Source: Pseudoalteromonas sp. A25
Lineage (GTDB): Bacteria; Pseudomonadota; Gammaproteobacteria; Enterobacterales; Alteromonadaceae
Direction of reading: 5' to 3'
NCBI RefSeq assembly: GCF_009176705.1
Contig: NZ_AP021846.1
Coordinates: forward strand, 838,001-902,000
DNA length: 64,000 nt
The number at the start of each line of letters is the position of its first letter. Position 1 is the first letter of the stretch. The notes below the pieces were generated by a model. That model saw nothing but the letters and a program-made list of their open reading frames with translations, did not search any database and was not told where the DNA came from. Made by a program: the position numbers and the translations under genes. Below are positions 26,768 through 37,532 of the stretch, piece after piece.

Positions 26768-26802
26768 AAAAAGGGCTGGATATTTAATCCAGCCCTTTTT
26801 AA
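26768..26802. terminator. Bidirectional terminator between the giant gene and gsk
   Basis: A perfect 13-bp stem (26768-26780 with 26788-26800, loop TATTTAA) has A and T runs on its outer sides, so it suits both converging transcripts. Confidence 0.93.
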
Positions 26803-26845
26803 TATTTATAATCGTAGGAGCAGATGTGTAATACTTGCAAGGTGC

Positions 26846-28150
26846 TTACTTATCCCAGTATGACTGCTCTAATGAATCTTCTCGTTCAGGTAAACCACGA
26901 GAAAGACGTGGTGAATGCTGTACCAGCACTTCGTAACTAGCACGGTTTGCGTACTTACTAATTTGCGCTAATGAAGAGTAAGTAATTGCAGTTTGTTCAT
27001 GTTTCGCGGAATTTGGCACGTTTAGTTTGTGGTATTCGTTCGCTGATAAGTCATGTAATACTGCGGCAAGGGCACAATCTCCGGCCCCATTGGTGTTCTT
27101 TATAGTATCAGGGCCACCCATGTAAGGGGCTGTATGGCTGTATGCTCTAATGGGGCTCTGGCAATCGGCTTTACGCATACCACGAGAAAATTCGTAGCGG
27201 TTAAACTCTGCAATGGCACCTGGTAGTAATGGATATTCAGTCTCGCGCTTGAACTTATCATCCACATACCCCGCCATAAATAGCCCTTTTGGACCTGCTG
27301 TGCAGATCACTAAATCAACCCAATCTAGCGCTTTATCAGCTGCTAATAGAGGATCTGAAAGCCCTGTAATAGCTTCGGCTTCTTCTTCGTTCATGGCAAG
27401 TATATCTACGTGTTTGTGCACAAACTCTGCCCACCAAGAAGGGTCTTGCTCTATTAAGAACTTCGTCCCCAAAGTTAACACTACAGGAACACCTGCTTGG
27501 TTGGCATAGTGAACAGCTTGCATGGTCGCTTGTGTCATCGTTTCATCGCCACTAGTACGCATAAGGTATGCACTAATTACTAATGCTGAGGCGTTTTCGA
27601 TAAGAGACTGAGAGATTGACTCAGGGCGCAGGTAGTTCATTAAGCCTGCACTAATTGCAAAGGTACGCTCGCCAGTGTTGTCTATTAAAGTAAAACAACG
27701 ACCAATTGGACCATCGACAGGCTGTAAGTGATTTAAGTCGACACGGCTTGAGGTATTACATAAAAACTTGTATGCATAACTACCCACGGTGATATTTTCA
27801 CTCATTACTCCAAGTAATACCGAGCGGTCATCTGCAAGTACCGAATAGTTGTGCATCGTATTGCCAATGGTGCCACCTGCAAACTCATACTCTATCATGT
27901 CGTCACGTTTTAAACGTTCATAGAGTGCGTTGGTTATATCGCTCGCAATTACTTGCGACATGCCGCGCTGCAAACCAAATTCATCCAAAAAAGCCTGATC
28001 GACTTTTGCCTCTATATCTACAACGATTTGGTCAATACCACAAATATAACTGCGCTTTAAACCATTATCGTTACCTAGTTGGTTGATTAGTGGGTCTTTA
28101 TCTTCGACTGGAAAATAATGTTTATGCCTGCGGCGTCCCGGAAATTTCAT
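26846..28150 (-). CDS. gsk: Inosine/guanosine kinase
   Basis: Gsk phosphorylates guanosine and inosine in purine salvage. The 434 residues equal the Escherichia coli enzyme in length and start MKFPGRRRHKHYFPVEDKDP. The PfkB/ribokinase fold is shown by GGTIGNTMHNYSVLADDRSV (substrate lid and Gly-rich region), NEEEAEAITG, and the C-terminal NTNGAGDCALAAVLHDL with the catalytic Asp in GAGD. It is transcribed alone, converging on the giant gene across a shared terminator. The ribosome site is weak (GGGTA before the ATG). Confidence 0.95.
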   Translation of the reverse strand: MKFPGRRRHKHYFPVEDKDPLINQLGNDNGLKRSYICGIDQIVVDIEAKVDQAFLDEFGLQRGMSQVIASDITNALYERLKRDDMIEYEFAGGTIGNTMHNYSVLADDRSVLLGVMSENITVGSYAYKFLCNTSSRVDLNHLQPVDGPIGRCFTLIDNTGERTFAISAGLMNYLRPESISQSLIENASALVISAYLMRTSGDETMTQATMQAVHYANQAGVPVVLTLGTKFLIEQDPSWWAEFVHKHVDILAMNEEEAEAITGLSDPLLAADKALDWVDLVICTAGPKGLFMAGYVDDKFKRETEYPLLPGAIAEFNRYEFSRGMRKADCQSPIRAYSHTAPYMGGPDTIKNTNGAGDCALAAVLHDLSANEYHKLNVPNSAKHEQTAITYSSLAQISKYANRASYEVLVQHSPRLSRGLPEREDSLEQSYWDK

Positions 28151-28274
28151 GTTTTACCCGTGTGTGTTGAGCTCAAGAAATAAAAAAAGCGGAGAATTAT
28201 AGCTTAAGTGTAGCCTTGAGAGCCATGTGATTTTGCTATTTTCTAGGATGATTACACTAAATTAGCGAAAAACC

Positions 28275-28352
28275 GTGAGTTTTTTAGGAGGTTTACCTTT
28301 TTCAGGTTCTGGCTGGAAGTATTGCGGGTTGCTTTCTCGTTGGCGTCGTTAA
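28275..28352 (+). CDS. Possible 25-residue ORF upstream of tadA
   Basis: GTG at 28275 opens a 25-codon frame (SFLGGLPFSGSGWKYCGLL, then SRWRR) ending with TAA at 28350-28352. An AGGAGG at 28286-28291 lies inside the frame and not before it, so initiation support is poor. The peptide is rich in Gly, Trp and Arg. It may be chance. Confidence 0.2.
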   Translation: MSFLGGLPFSGSGWKYCGLLSRWRR

Positions 28353-28363
28353 AGATATAATAA

Positions 28364-29046
<683 letters not shown>

Positions 29047-29100
29047 CTGAACCTCCTTATATGTGTGAGAGAAAGCACGCGTGGAGCTTTACAGGTCTTT

Positions 29101-29136
29101 ATTGCATAAGAATGACAATCGTCTTTATTATGCAAT
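29101..29136. terminator. Hairpin after mltF
   Basis: ATTGCATAA (29101-29109) pairs with TTATGCAAT (29128-29136), with a further GAC/GTC pairing inside the 18-base loop. It touches the mltF stop. There is no T run, so terminator function is tentative; it may instead be an RNA processing site before the 52-residue ORF. Confidence 0.4.
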
Positions 29137-30504
29137 CTATTTGCCAGAACTTATGCTCAGCGCATTATTTTCATCTAACCAGACCAATGCATCGTAATAG
29201 CGGCGTATGTTATCTACATACTGGACTGCAACATCCCCACGTGCATATCCATATTTGGTTTTTCGATAGTAGCGTTTTTTTATTAGCAGCGGTAGTCGTT
29301 TTTTAACGTCTGCCCAACTGTCTGGATCTGCACCTTGTTGTTGGGTAATGATTCTTGCATCATTGACATGTCCCCAACCAACATTGTACGACGCCAGCGC
29401 AAACCAAGTTCTATCTGGCTGCGGTATTCGCGCTGGAATACGTTTGAGTAATTTGGCTAAATATTTGGCACCTCCTCTAATGTTTTGCTCAGGCTTTAAA
29501 CGATTAGTAACACCTACCTGCTTTGCTGTTGGCAGTGTTAACATCATAATGCCACGAACCCCGGTGGGGGATTTGGCGCGAGGATCCCACATCGACTCTT
29601 GGTAGCTTAGAGCTGCTAATAAACGCCAATCAATATTTTTGGCATATTGCTTAAACCAAGCTGCATAGGTTGGTAAAACCTCGTGCGCCGCTTCGACAAA
29701 CGCCAGTGCATTGACATAGTTAAAGGTAGAAACATGACCATAATATTTCTCCTCTAATGTATAGAGTACATCTGTATGCTTTAGTTCATTAAAGAACGGT
29801 AGCAGTAGCGCGTATAGTGAATCGTCATCGTCATTACGTAGCACCCAAGAAACCGGATCGTCTCGAGTAACCGAAAACCCGATACTGACAGTCGGATGGT
29901 AGCGGCGAAAGAGCGCCAGCGTATGAGAGTCAGCGATGGTATAGTCGATTTGCTCGTCAATGATACCCAGTAGTAGCTCTTCTTCGTCTTTGTCTGTGAC
30001 CGCTTGCCATGTCAGATCAGGATATTGCGGCTTGAACTCTTGTAGTGTCAGTATGTGGCTGGAATTAGCTAATACCGTAATTGGTTTATCAATATCATCG
30101 AAGCTTCTTGGTCGTGTTCTACCTTGCTTAAAAACAAGCTTTTGGCTGATTGAACGATAGCTTGGGCCAAATTTATATCGCGCTGCTCTTTTAGGGTGGT
30201 AGCTTATACCTGAGGCAATCATGTCTAAATCACCATTATCGAGTCGCTCAAATAACTCTGACAAGCTGAAAAAAGGTACCATTTGCAGCTCAACCCCAAG
30301 AAAATCTGCAAATTCGGCACTCAGCTCATACTCATAGCCTTGCTCGCCGTGCCTAGCTTGAAAGTAATTACCGGGCCCCGCAAGGGTGCCGACTCGGATC
30401 ACTTGTTTATGTTTTATTCTTTCTAGTTGGTTGGTTGAGGCTTGCTCACAGCCGAGTAGCATGCAAAAAAAGGCTGCAATTAAAACAAATTTAACGATAC
30501 GCAT
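29137..30504 (-). CDS. mltF: Membrane-bound lytic murein transglycosylase F
   Basis: MltF cleaves the MurNAc-GlcNAc bond of peptidoglycan, forming anhydro-muropeptides at the outer membrane. The 455 residues start with a lipoprotein signal whose lipobox LLGC puts the lipidated Cys at 19. A family-3 solute-binding-like regulatory domain follows (about 35-265, with GDLDMIASGISYHPKRA). The SLT catalytic domain has ALSYQESMWDPRAKSPTGVRG, whose Glu is the expected acid catalyst. AGAGGAAAG lies 5 bases before the ATG. It is divergent from purL, as in E. coli. Confidence 0.95.
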   Translation of the reverse strand: MRIVKFVLIAAFFCMLLGCEQASTNQLERIKHKQVIRVGTLAGPGNYFQARHGEQGYEYELSAEFADFLGVELQMVPFFSLSELFERLDNGDLDMIASGISYHPKRAARYKFGPSYRSISQKLVFKQGRTRPRSFDDIDKPITVLANSSHILTLQEFKPQYPDLTWQAVTDKDEEELLLGIIDEQIDYTIADSHTLALFRRYHPTVSIGFSVTRDDPVSWVLRNDDDDSLYALLLPFFNELKHTDVLYTLEEKYYGHVSTFNYVNALAFVEAAHEVLPTYAAWFKQYAKNIDWRLLAALSYQESMWDPRAKSPTGVRGIMMLTLPTAKQVGVTNRLKPEQNIRGGAKYLAKLLKRIPARIPQPDRTWFALASYNVGWGHVNDARIITQQQGADPDSWADVKKRLPLLIKKRYYRKTKYGYARGDVAVQYVDNIRRYYDALVWLDENNALSISSGK

Positions 30505-30655
30505 GCTTTCCTCTATATTGCTTTGAGCATGGTTTCACGGTAGCTAACTTTGCGCATGAACGCAAAATAAAAACAATTATTGCACTTTTGGCTTGTGTAA
30601 AAGTTTGGTTTTAAATTAAAAAGTGGGATTTTTGCGAGTTTTGGCATTATTAGTG

Positions 30656-30684
30656 TTAAACCCAAGCAACATTTCTACTATAAT
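30656..30684 (+). promoter_or_regulatory. Predicted promoter of purL
   Basis: TTAAAC (30656-30661), a 17-base spacer and a consensus TATAAT (30679-30684), followed by AGCGGCCC at the expected start. No PurR-type box is seen nearby. Confidence 0.6.
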
Positions 30685-30731
30685 AGCGGCCCTAAATATC
30701 GTTCAATCCCTAACCCCGGATGAAAATACCT

Positions 30732-33700
30732 ATGTTGATCTTACGTGGTGCGCCAGCACTTTCTGATTTCAAAGTTCAAAAAATCCTTAAAACTTGCACT
30801 GATGCAAATTTACCTGTAACTGGTATTTATGCTGAATTTATGCACTTTGCAGACGTCACTGCTCAGTTAAGCGACTCCGAACTAGACAAACTAAACAAAC
30901 TACTCAAGTACGGTCCAACCATTGCCGAACATGAGCCACAAGGTGCTCTTATTTTAGTGACACCACGTATCGGTACCATTTCTCCGTGGGCATCAAAAGC
31001 AACAGATATTGCGAACAACTGTGGCCTTGACAAGGTTCACCGCGTAGAGCGTGGTATTGCTTATTATGTTGAGGGTGAGCTAAGTGCTGAGCAGCTAAAT
31101 GACGTTGCAAAGCTAGTACATGACCGCATGACTGAGTCAGTACACGGTAGCCTTGAAGATGCTGGTCAGTTATTCCGCGTTGAAGAACCGCGTCCAATGT
31201 CATCGGTTGATATTTTAGGTGGTGGACGTGAAGCGTTGGTTGAAGCAAATGTTGAGCAAGGCTTTGCACTAGCAGATGATGAAATTGATTACCTAGTTGA
31301 AAACTTCCAAAAACTGGGTCGTAACCCGAACGACATCGAGCTATTCATGTTCGCACAGGCGAACTCTGAGCACTGTCGACACAAAATCTTTAACGCTGAT
31401 TGGACAATCGACGGCAAAGAGCAGCCAAAATCGCTGTTCAAAATGATCAAAAATACTTACGAGACGCACCCAGAAAACGTATTGTCTGCATATAAAGATA
31501 ACGCAGCGGTAATGAAGGGTTCTAAAGCGGGTCGTTTCTTCCCAAATAAAGACGGCGAGTACAGCTACAATCAAGAAAACATCGAAATCTTGATGAAGGT
31601 TGAAACCCATAACCACCCAACGGCGATTGCACCGTTCTCAGGCGCATCAACCGGTTCTGGTGGAGAAATTCGCGATGAAGGTGCAACAGGTCGAGGCTCT
31701 AAGCCAAAAGCGGGCCTTGTTGGTTTTACGGTATCTAACCTTCGTATCCCTGGATTTGAGCAGCCGTGGGAAACCAACTACGGAAAGCCGGGTCGCATTG
31801 TTGATGCATTAGACATTATGATCGACGGTCCACTAGGTGGCGCGGCGTTCAACAACGAATTTGGTCGCCCTAACTTATTGGGTTACTTCCGTACTTACGA
31901 AGAAAAAGTTAACAGCCATAATGGCGAGGAAGTGCGTGGTTACCACAAACCAATTATGCTTGCAGGTGGTCTGGGTAACATTCGTACTGAACACGTACAA
32001 AAAGGCGAAATCCCAGTAGGCGCTAAGCTAATCGCACTGGGTGGCCCTGCGATGAACATCGGTCTGGGTGGTGGTGCTGCATCATCAATGGCATCTGGTC
32101 AGTCAAACGAAGACTTAGACTTTGCTTCTGTACAGCGTGAAAACCCTGAGATGGAACGTCGTTGTCAGGAAGTAATCGACAAATGTTGGCAGCTAGGTGA
32201 CGAAAACCCAATCGCGTTTATCCACGATGTGGGCGCGGGTGGTCTTTCTAACGCATTCCCAGAGCTTGTAGACGATGGTGGTCGTGGTGGTAAATTCCAA
32301 CTACGTAATATCCCGAATGATGAACCGGGCATGGCACCACACGAGATCTGGTGTAACGAATCACAAGAGCGCTATGTACTTGCTGTTGCGGCAGAAGACT
32401 TTGCACGTTTTGAAGAGATCTGTAAGCGTGAGCGCGCACAATACGCTGTTATTGGTGAAGCGACCGAAGAGCGTCACCTAACGGTTGCTGATAGCCACTT
32501 TGAAAACAACCCAGTAGATCTTCCTCTTGAAGTATTACTAGGTAAAGCACCTAAGATGCACCGTGACGTTGAGTCAAAGCAAGTTGAAGGTGAAGCACTT
32601 AACACTGATAGCATCGACGTACTTGATGCCGCTAAGCGTTTACTTCGTCTGCCAACTATCGCTGAAAAAACATTCCTTATCACCATTGGTGACCGTACGG
32701 TAACGGGTTTAGTTGCTCGTGACCAAATGGTTGGCCCTTGGCAGGTACCAGTAGCAAACTGTGCTGTAACGGCAGCTGCGTTTGATACGTATCACGGTGA
32801 AGCCATGTCAATGGGTGAGCGTACACCTGCGGCACTTCTAAACTATGGTGCATCTGCACGTTTAGCAGTAGCAGAAGCGTTAACTAACATTGCAGGCGCA
32901 AATATTGGTGGTCTTGAGAACATCAAGCTATCTGCAAACTGGATGGCGGCAGCGGGTCACCCAGGTGAAGACGCAGGTCTTTACGAAGCAGTAAAAGCTG
33001 TAGGTGAAGAGTTATGTCCTGCACTTGGCCTAACTATTCCAGTTGGTAAAGACTCAATGTCAATGAAGACCACATGGAACGATAACGGTGAAGACAAGGC
33101 GGTTACTGCACCACTTTCTCTTGTGATCACTGCATTTGGCCGCGTAGAAGACATTCGTAAAACAGTCACACCTCAGCTTCGCACTGATAAAGGTGACTCA
33201 AGCCTAATCTTAGTTGATTTAGGTGCAGGTCAAAACCGCATGGGTGCATCAAGCCTTGCACAAGTTTATAAGCAACTTGGTGATAAGACGCCTGACGTTG
33301 ATAGCCCTGAACTATTAAAAGGCTTCTACAACGCGATGCAAGCACTAGTAGCAGATGAGAAGCTACTTGCTTACCATGACCGTTCAGACGGTGGTTTATT
33401 TACAACTGTAGCTGAAATGGCATTCGCAGGGCGCACAGGTGTAACGGTAAATCTTGATAGCCTAACGGGTTCTGACATCGAAGCGCTTTACAACGAAGAG
33501 CTAGGTGCCGTTATTCAGGTTCGAAACTCTGACCTTGCAGCAGTTGAAGCAATTCTTGCTGACAATGGCCTTGCGGCAATCAGTCACACTATCGGTGCAC
33601 TAAACACGGAAGATAAAGTTATCTTCAACCGTGGTGGCGAAGCAGTACTTGCCAATACACGTACTGAACTTCGTACTATCTGGGCTGAAACTACGTATAA

Positions 33701-34616
33701 GATGCAGGCACTGCGTGATAACCCAGAGTGTGCGCAGCAAGAATTTGATGCCAAATTTGACGAAAAAGACCCTGGCCTTAACGTAAAACTTGGCTTTGAC
33801 ATCAATGAAGATATCGCAGCGCCTTACATTGCAACAGGTGCTAAGCCACAAATCGCCATCTTGCGTGAGCAAGGTGTTAACTCACACGTTGAAATGGCAG
33901 CGGCATTTAACCGTGCAGGCTTTGCAGCAATCGATGTACATATGAGTGACATCTTAGAAGGCCGCTTGACGCTAGAACAGTTCAAAGGTCTTGTGGCGTG
34001 TGGTGGCTTCTCTTACGGTGACGTACTCGGTGCCGGTGAAGGTTGGGCTAAGTCAATTCTATTCAATGATATGGCACGCGACCAGTTCCAAACATTCTTT
34101 GAGCGTCAAGACACGTTCAGCTTAGGTGTATGTAACGGCTGTCAGATGATGTCGACATTGAAAGAGCTTATCCCAGGTACTGAGCATTGGCCACGTTTTG
34201 TAACCAACAAGTCAGAGCGTTTCGAAGCACGTTTCAGCCTTGTTGAAGTACAAGAAAGCCCATCAGTATTCTTCCAAGGTATGGCAGGCTCTCGTATGCC
34301 TATCGCGGTATCTCACGGTGAAGGTCATGCTGAGTTTGCAAACGACGCAGCGGTGAAAGCGGCACTTGATTCTGGTACGGTGGCAATTAAGTTTGTTGAT
34401 AACTACGGTAACCCAACAACGCAATACCCGAACAACCCGAATGGCTCACCGGAAGGTATTACAAGTATTACCTCTATGGATGGTCGTGCAACAGTCATGA
34501 TGCCACACCCAGAGCGTGTATTCCGTGCAGTGGCTAACTCTTGGCACCCTGATGATTGGAAAGAAGACAGCCCGTGGATGCGTATGTTCCGTAATGCTCG
34601 CGAGAACGTGGGTTAA
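30732..34616 (+). CDS. purL: Phosphoribosylformylglycinamidine synthase
   Basis: PurL converts FGAR, glutamine and ATP to FGAM in purine synthesis. About 1294 residues form the single-chain type: an N-terminal domain starting [13 protein letters not shown], a linker, and two PurM-like ATP-binding halves ([46 protein letters not shown]). The C-terminal class I glutamine amidotransferase has the catalytic Cys in GVCNGCQMM and the His-Glu pair in [12 protein letters not shown] 30732 matches the family N-terminus; an in-frame ATG at 30720 is possible and gives 1298 residues. Neither has a strong ribosome site. A perfect hairpin terminator follows. Confidence 0.98.
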   Translation: MLILRGAPALSDFKVQKILKTCTDANLPVTGIYAEFMHFADVTAQLSDSELDKLNKLLKYGPTIAEHEPQGALILVTPRIGTISPWASKATDIANNCGLDKVHRVERGIAYYVEGELSAEQLNDVAKLVHDRMTESVHGSLEDAGQLFRVEEPRPMSSVDILGGGREALVEANVEQGFALADDEIDYLVENFQKLGRNPNDIELFMFAQANSEHCRHKIFNADWTIDGKEQPKSLFKMIKNTYETHPENVLSAYKDNAAVMKGSKAGRFFPNKDGEYSYNQENIEILMKVETHNHPTAIAPFSGASTGSGGEIRDEGATGRGSKPKAGLVGFTVSNLRIPGFEQPWETNYGKPGRIVDALDIMIDGPLGGAAFNNEFGRPNLLGYFRTYEEKVNSHNGEEVRGYHKPIMLAGGLGNIRTEHVQKGEIPVGAKLIALGGPAMNIGLGGGAASSMASGQSNEDLDFASVQRENPEMERRCQEVIDKCWQLGDENPIAFIHDVGAGGLSNAFPELVDDGGRGGKFQLRNIPNDEPGMAPHEIWCNESQERYVLAVAAEDFARFEEICKRERAQYAVIGEATEERHLTVADSHFENNPVDLPLEVLLGKAPKMHRDVESKQVEGEALNTDSIDVLDAAKRLLRLPTIAEKTFLITIGDRTVTGLVARDQMVGPWQVPVANCAVTAAAFDTYHGEAMSMGERTPAALLNYGASARLAVAEALTNIAGANIGGLENIKLSANWMAAAGHPGEDAGLYEAVKAVGEELCPALGLTIPVGKDSMSMKTTWNDNGEDKAVTAPLSLVITAFGRVEDIRKTVTPQLRTDKGDSSLILVDLGAGQNRMGASSLAQVYKQLGDKTPDVDSPELLKGFYNAMQALVADEKLLAYHDRSDGGLFTTVAEMAFAGRTGVTVNLDSLTGSDIEALYNEELGAVIQVRNSDLAAVEAILADNGLAAISHTIGALNTEDKVIFNRGGEAVLANTRTELRTIWAETTYKMQALRDNPECAQQEFDAKFDEKDPGLNVKLGFDINEDIAAPYIATGAKPQIAILREQGVNSHVEMAAAFNRAGFAAIDVHMSDILEGRLTLEQFKGLVACGGFSYGDVLGAGEGWAKSILFNDMARDQFQTFFERQDTFSLGVCNGCQMMSTLKELIPGTEHWPRFVTNKSERFEARFSLVEVQESPSVFFQGMAGSRMPIAVSHGEGHAEFANDAAVKAALDSGTVAIKFVDNYGNPTTQYPNNPNGSPEGITSITSMDGRATVMMPHPERVFRAVANSWHPDDWKEDSPWMRMFRNARENVG

Positions 34617-34639
34617 TAACAATACGCAGTTCGTTTGAT

Positions 34640-34667
34640 AAAAAAGGTCACATTGGTGACCTTTTTT
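34640..34667 (+). terminator. Terminator of purL
   Basis: A 12-bp stem (34640-34651 with 34656-34667, loop ATTG) whose right arm ends in six T. Canonical and able to act on both strands. Confidence 0.93.
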
Positions 34668-34690
34668 GTCTTTGCATAAATTTTTTATTA

Positions 34691-34778
34691 TAGATTTATA
34701 GATTTATAGATTTATAGATTTATAGATTTATCGATTTATAGATTTATAGATTTATCGATTTATAGATTTATCGATTTT
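34691..34778 (+). repeat. Tandem array of eleven 8-bp units before the cupin gene
   Basis: Eleven contiguous octamers, either TAGATTTA or TCGATTTA (the last TCGATTTT), in the order A A A A A C A A C A C, where A and C mark the second base. The array ends 14 bp before the cupin ATG and begins just after the purL terminator, so it fills the space where the cupin promoter should be. Successive units create overlapping TATAGA/TATCGA elements that resemble -10 boxes. Copy number could change by slippage. Confidence 0.9.
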
Positions 34779-34792
34779 TAGGGAAATAACAT

Positions 34793-35104
34793 ATGAAAAT
34801 AATAAGAACCAAAGAGTTCACTGCTCAGCGTGCTTGGGGGGCAATGGATATTGCGAATATGAATGGTATTACTACCCGCCTACATTGGACCGACCAGCCG
34901 TATAAATGGCATGTTAACGATGGTGAGGAGGTATTCGTGGTTTTAGATGGCATAGTCGATATGCACTATAAAGAAGATGGAACAGAAAGAGTAGCAACCT
35001 TGAATGTAGGCGATATCTTTTATGCGTCAGTAGGGACTGAGCACGTTGCACATCCACAAGGAGAAGCACGTATTTTAGTAATAGAAACTCAAGGCAGTGT
35101 TTGA
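34793..35104 (+). CDS. Cupin-domain protein
   Basis: A 103-residue single-domain cupin. Motif 1 is seen as KWHVNDGEEVFVVLDG (about 39-54, with a metal-binding His and Glu) and motif 2 as GDIFYASVGTEHVAHP (about 73-88, with His). Such small cupins bind a metal ion and have varied roles, from isomerase and dioxygenase to sensor, so the substrate cannot be named. AGGGA lies 8 bases before the ATG, right after the 8-bp repeat array. It converges with the VOC-family gene. Confidence 0.85.
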   Translation: MKIIRTKEFTAQRAWGAMDIANMNGITTRLHWTDQPYKWHVNDGEEVFVVLDGIVDMHYKEDGTERVATLNVGDIFYASVGTEHVAHPQGEARILVIETQGSV

Positions 35105-35116
35105 GTATATTACTGT

Positions 35117-35145
35117 AAAAAAGGTGAGCGGAGAAACACTCACCT
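35117..35145 (-). terminator. Terminator of the VOC-family gene
   Basis: On the minus strand AGGTGAG (35139-35145) pairs with CTCACCT (35122-35128), 10-base loop, followed by a run of six T. It also lies just downstream of the cupin stop. Confidence 0.78.
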
Positions 35146-35163
35146 CTATAACTTAAATGGTGC

Positions 35164-35664
35164 TCAGTAAGCGCCTTCACTGTAAATTAATTCATAGCTA
35201 TGGCTATAGATCTCTAAAATATTTCCAAATGGATCTTCCATATAAATCATACGGTAGGGCTTTTTACCCGGATAGTAGTAACGCGGCTCGGCCATACGTT
35301 TTTTACCACCGGCAGCAACGATACGCTCTGCTAACTCTTCTACATTTGGGTCTTGAACGCAAAAGTGGAAGATACCTGTTTTCCAGTACTCAAAATTATC
35401 ATCTGGATTGGTTTGATTTTTAAATTGGAACAGCTCAACGCCTATTCTATCTCCCGTTGATAAGTGCGCTATCCGAAAACGCTCCCAGTCTGCACCAAAT
35501 ACATCAGTACACATTTGTCCTATTGCACTATCGTCTTCAGTAATATCAGTTGGCTCCATGATCAAGTACCAGCCTAATACTTCTGTGTAAAACTGAACAG
35601 CCTTATTTACGTCTGGTACGGAGATGCCAATATGTGAAAAGCTGCGAGGATAAGTATTATTCAT
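35164..35664 (-). CDS. VOC family (glyoxalase/bleomycin resistance/dioxygenase fold) protein
   Basis: A 166-residue protein with two beta-alpha-beta-beta-beta modules. The first starts SFSHIGISVPDVNKAVQFYT with a metal-ligand-type His, and VGVELFQF ends it. The second starts TGIFHFCVQDPNVEELAER and ends MEDPFGNILEIYSHSYE, giving the second His and a Glu ligand. Members include lactoylglutathione lyases, dioxygenases and fosfomycin-type transferases; the substrate is unknown. AGGAG lies 8 bases before the ATG. It is divergent from a LysR gene with a palindromic site between them, so it is probably that regulator's target. Confidence 0.85.
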   Translation of the reverse strand: MNNTYPRSFSHIGISVPDVNKAVQFYTEVLGWYLIMEPTDITEDDSAIGQMCTDVFGADWERFRIAHLSTGDRIGVELFQFKNQTNPDDNFEYWKTGIFHFCVQDPNVEELAERIVAAGGKKRMAEPRYYYPGKKPYRMIYMEDPFGNILEIYSHSYELIYSEGAY

Positions 35665-35682
35665 TGCCTGAACTCCTAATTA

Positions 35683-35705
35683 GTTTGTTGGTACAGGTTA
35701 CAAAC
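35683..35705. promoter_or_regulatory. Putative LysR-type operator in the divergent spacer
   Basis: GTTTGT (35683-35688), 11 bases, ACAAAC (35700-35705): an inverted repeat of the T-N11-A class used by LysR regulators, placed between the VOC-family gene and lysR starts. Confidence 0.55.
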
Positions 35706-35758
35706 CAATCATCATTAAGTAAAATTATCATAAATAATTAATTTGAGTATTGTTTGTA

Positions 35759-36637
35759 ATGATTAATACAGTATGGTTGAATACATTTTGTACGTTGGTT
35801 GAGGTGGGCCATTTTACTCACACAGCTCAACGATTATTTATGACGCAATCGGGTGTCAGCCAGCATATTCGAAAACTAGAAGAGCAATTGGGTACGCAGT
35901 TACTCATCCGTCAAGGTAAACAGTTTTCTTTGTCAGATTGTGGAAAGCGGCTTTATGAGCAAGGAAAGCCTTTGCTGGGATCATTAGCTGCCATAGCGCA
36001 GGATATATCCTCAGATCCACCGTATGAAGGCAATGTGAGGGTAATGTCTTCTGGTAGTGTTGGGTTGAGGCTATATCCACAACTGTTGAAGCTGCAAGAA
36101 CGTCATCCACAGCTAATTGTTGACTATCGTTTTGCTCCCAATGAAGATATTCAAAAAGCTTTATGCGACAGTGCAATTGAAATTGGCTTTATGAGTATTA
36201 GACCGACCTCGCCAGATATACACTATGAACTAGTTGCGAATGAGCCCTTGTTATTGGTTACGTCTAGCCATATCGACTCTGTTTCTTGGGAGATACTCCA
36301 ACAGCTTGGTTTTATCGACCACCCTGATGGGGCTCATCACTGTGGGCTATTATTAAGCGCTAACTTCAAGCAGTTTCAACATCGCGAAGTGCTAAAAAAG
36401 AAAGGCTTTTCAAATCAAATAGGTCTAATTTTAGAACCTGTGAGCAAAGGGCTTGGGTTTACTGTGTTGCCAGCATACGCTGTCGCTGCTTTTCATAAAC
36501 CTGAGACGATTAAAATACATGATTTAAAAGTGCCTATTAGTGAGCCAATTTATCTTTGTACCAACAAAAGCATGAGAGGGCTAAATCGTGTTAAAACAAT
36601 TAAAGCTGAAGCGCTTAGATGGCTAAGCGATTCATAA
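35759..36637 (+). CDS. LysR-family transcriptional regulator
   Basis: A 292-residue regulator with an N-terminal winged helix-turn-helix (about 3-60: HFTHTAQRLFMTQSGVSQHI, then RKLEEQLGTQLL) and a periplasmic-binding-like effector domain (about 88-290). The ATG at 35759 is preferred over an upstream TTG at 35750 because MINTVWLNTF is the normal LysR start. It is divergent from the VOC-family gene, the classic arrangement for autoregulation and control of the neighbour. The effector is unknown. Confidence 0.9.
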   Translation: MINTVWLNTFCTLVEVGHFTHTAQRLFMTQSGVSQHIRKLEEQLGTQLLIRQGKQFSLSDCGKRLYEQGKPLLGSLAAIAQDISSDPPYEGNVRVMSSGSVGLRLYPQLLKLQERHPQLIVDYRFAPNEDIQKALCDSAIEIGFMSIRPTSPDIHYELVANEPLLLVTSSHIDSVSWEILQQLGFIDHPDGAHHCGLLLSANFKQFQHREVLKKKGFSNQIGLILEPVSKGLGFTVLPAYAVAAFHKPETIKIHDLKVPISEPIYLCTNKSMRGLNRVKTIKAEALRWLSDS

Positions 36638-36643
36638 ATATGG

Positions 36644-37315
36644 TTACTCTAAGTTTTGAGTATCGTAATACAGCGGTTTTAATGAGCCACAGTTAACGAA
36701 TTTGAGTGTAAGCTCGCTGGCTGGAGGAACACGTTTTGATGTGCGGAACTTTTGCATACAAGCACTTGTTAAGTCGACATAGATCAGATGGTTAAAGCTA
36801 GGTGCTTGCTGAATTTTATGGATATAAATTCGGCCATTTTTGGAAACCGGGATCATGTCATATTCTTGCCACTGAGAGGCCGGCGTTAAATCATTAAGTG
36901 CGCGAGAATAGAGCTTTTTACTAAACACAATAGGCGTATCGCTTAGCAGTTGGCTGCCACCTTGAGCATAATGGCCACTGTATACGTCTGCTTTAATTTC
37001 TAATTCTTCACCGCGCATGAGGCGTTCAATATTAAAAGGCTTTGGCTTAATAGTTACTAATTCTGCATCGCGCACTAAGCTTAAAAACGACACACCTGGG
37101 TTTTCAATTTTATAGACCACTTGCACATTATTAGGATAATTGTATGCAGGTAAATTAGCAGCATAAATGCTGGCGCCTTGATTTATTAACACCATAGGAT
37201 GGTCGCCATGATAAGCGGGGTTTAAAGGTGGGGGGTCTTGTTTTTCTTCTTTAGCAATAACAAGAGAAGCGAATGCGCAAAATATTGTTGTTAATGTAAT
37301 TTTTATTAACTTCAT
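36644..37315 (-). CDS. Exported protein of unknown function
   Basis: A 223-residue protein with a signal peptide (MKLIKITLTTIFCAFASLVIA, cleavage near AKEEK). The mature part starts with a Pro-rich segment (DPPPLNPAYHGDHP) and is predicted beta-rich, with two Cys near the C-terminus (CMQKF and VNCGS) that could form a disulfide in the periplasm. I do not recognise the family. It converges on the lysR gene with only 6 bp between stops and is divergent from ydbH. Envelope location is the only firm inference. Confidence 0.7.
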   Translation of the reverse strand: MKLIKITLTTIFCAFASLVIAKEEKQDPPPLNPAYHGDHPMVLINQGASIYAANLPAYNYPNNVQVVYKIENPGVSFLSLVRDAELVTIKPKPFNIERLMRGEELEIKADVYSGHYAQGGSQLLSDTPIVFSKKLYSRALNDLTPASQWQEYDMIPVSKNGRIYIHKIQQAPSFNHLIYVDLTSACMQKFRTSKRVPPASELTLKFVNCGSLKPLYYDTQNLE

Positions 37316-37532
37316 ATCAAAAGCCTGTTGCCATTATTTGGAGGGGAGCCACTAAAATCGAGCTACTTTAAACTGAAGCTCTAGCGAAAGTATAAAGCAT
37401 TGTCGCGTTAATTGCTGTGTTTGCTTGCCTACAAAGATCAAAACTACAACTTATTACAATTACGTTGTCACAGCGACCTCATTTTAATTTATCATTGGCC
37501 TATCGCTCTAATAGGTTAAGGACATCAAGCAT

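Noticed and set aside
30541..30719. PurR operator before purL
   Set aside because: No ACGCAAACGTTTGCGT-like palindrome is present; only a single ACGCAAAA half is seen.
34691..34778. CRISPR-like array
   Set aside because: Units are 8 bp with no spacers and no cas genes; it is a simple tandem repeat.
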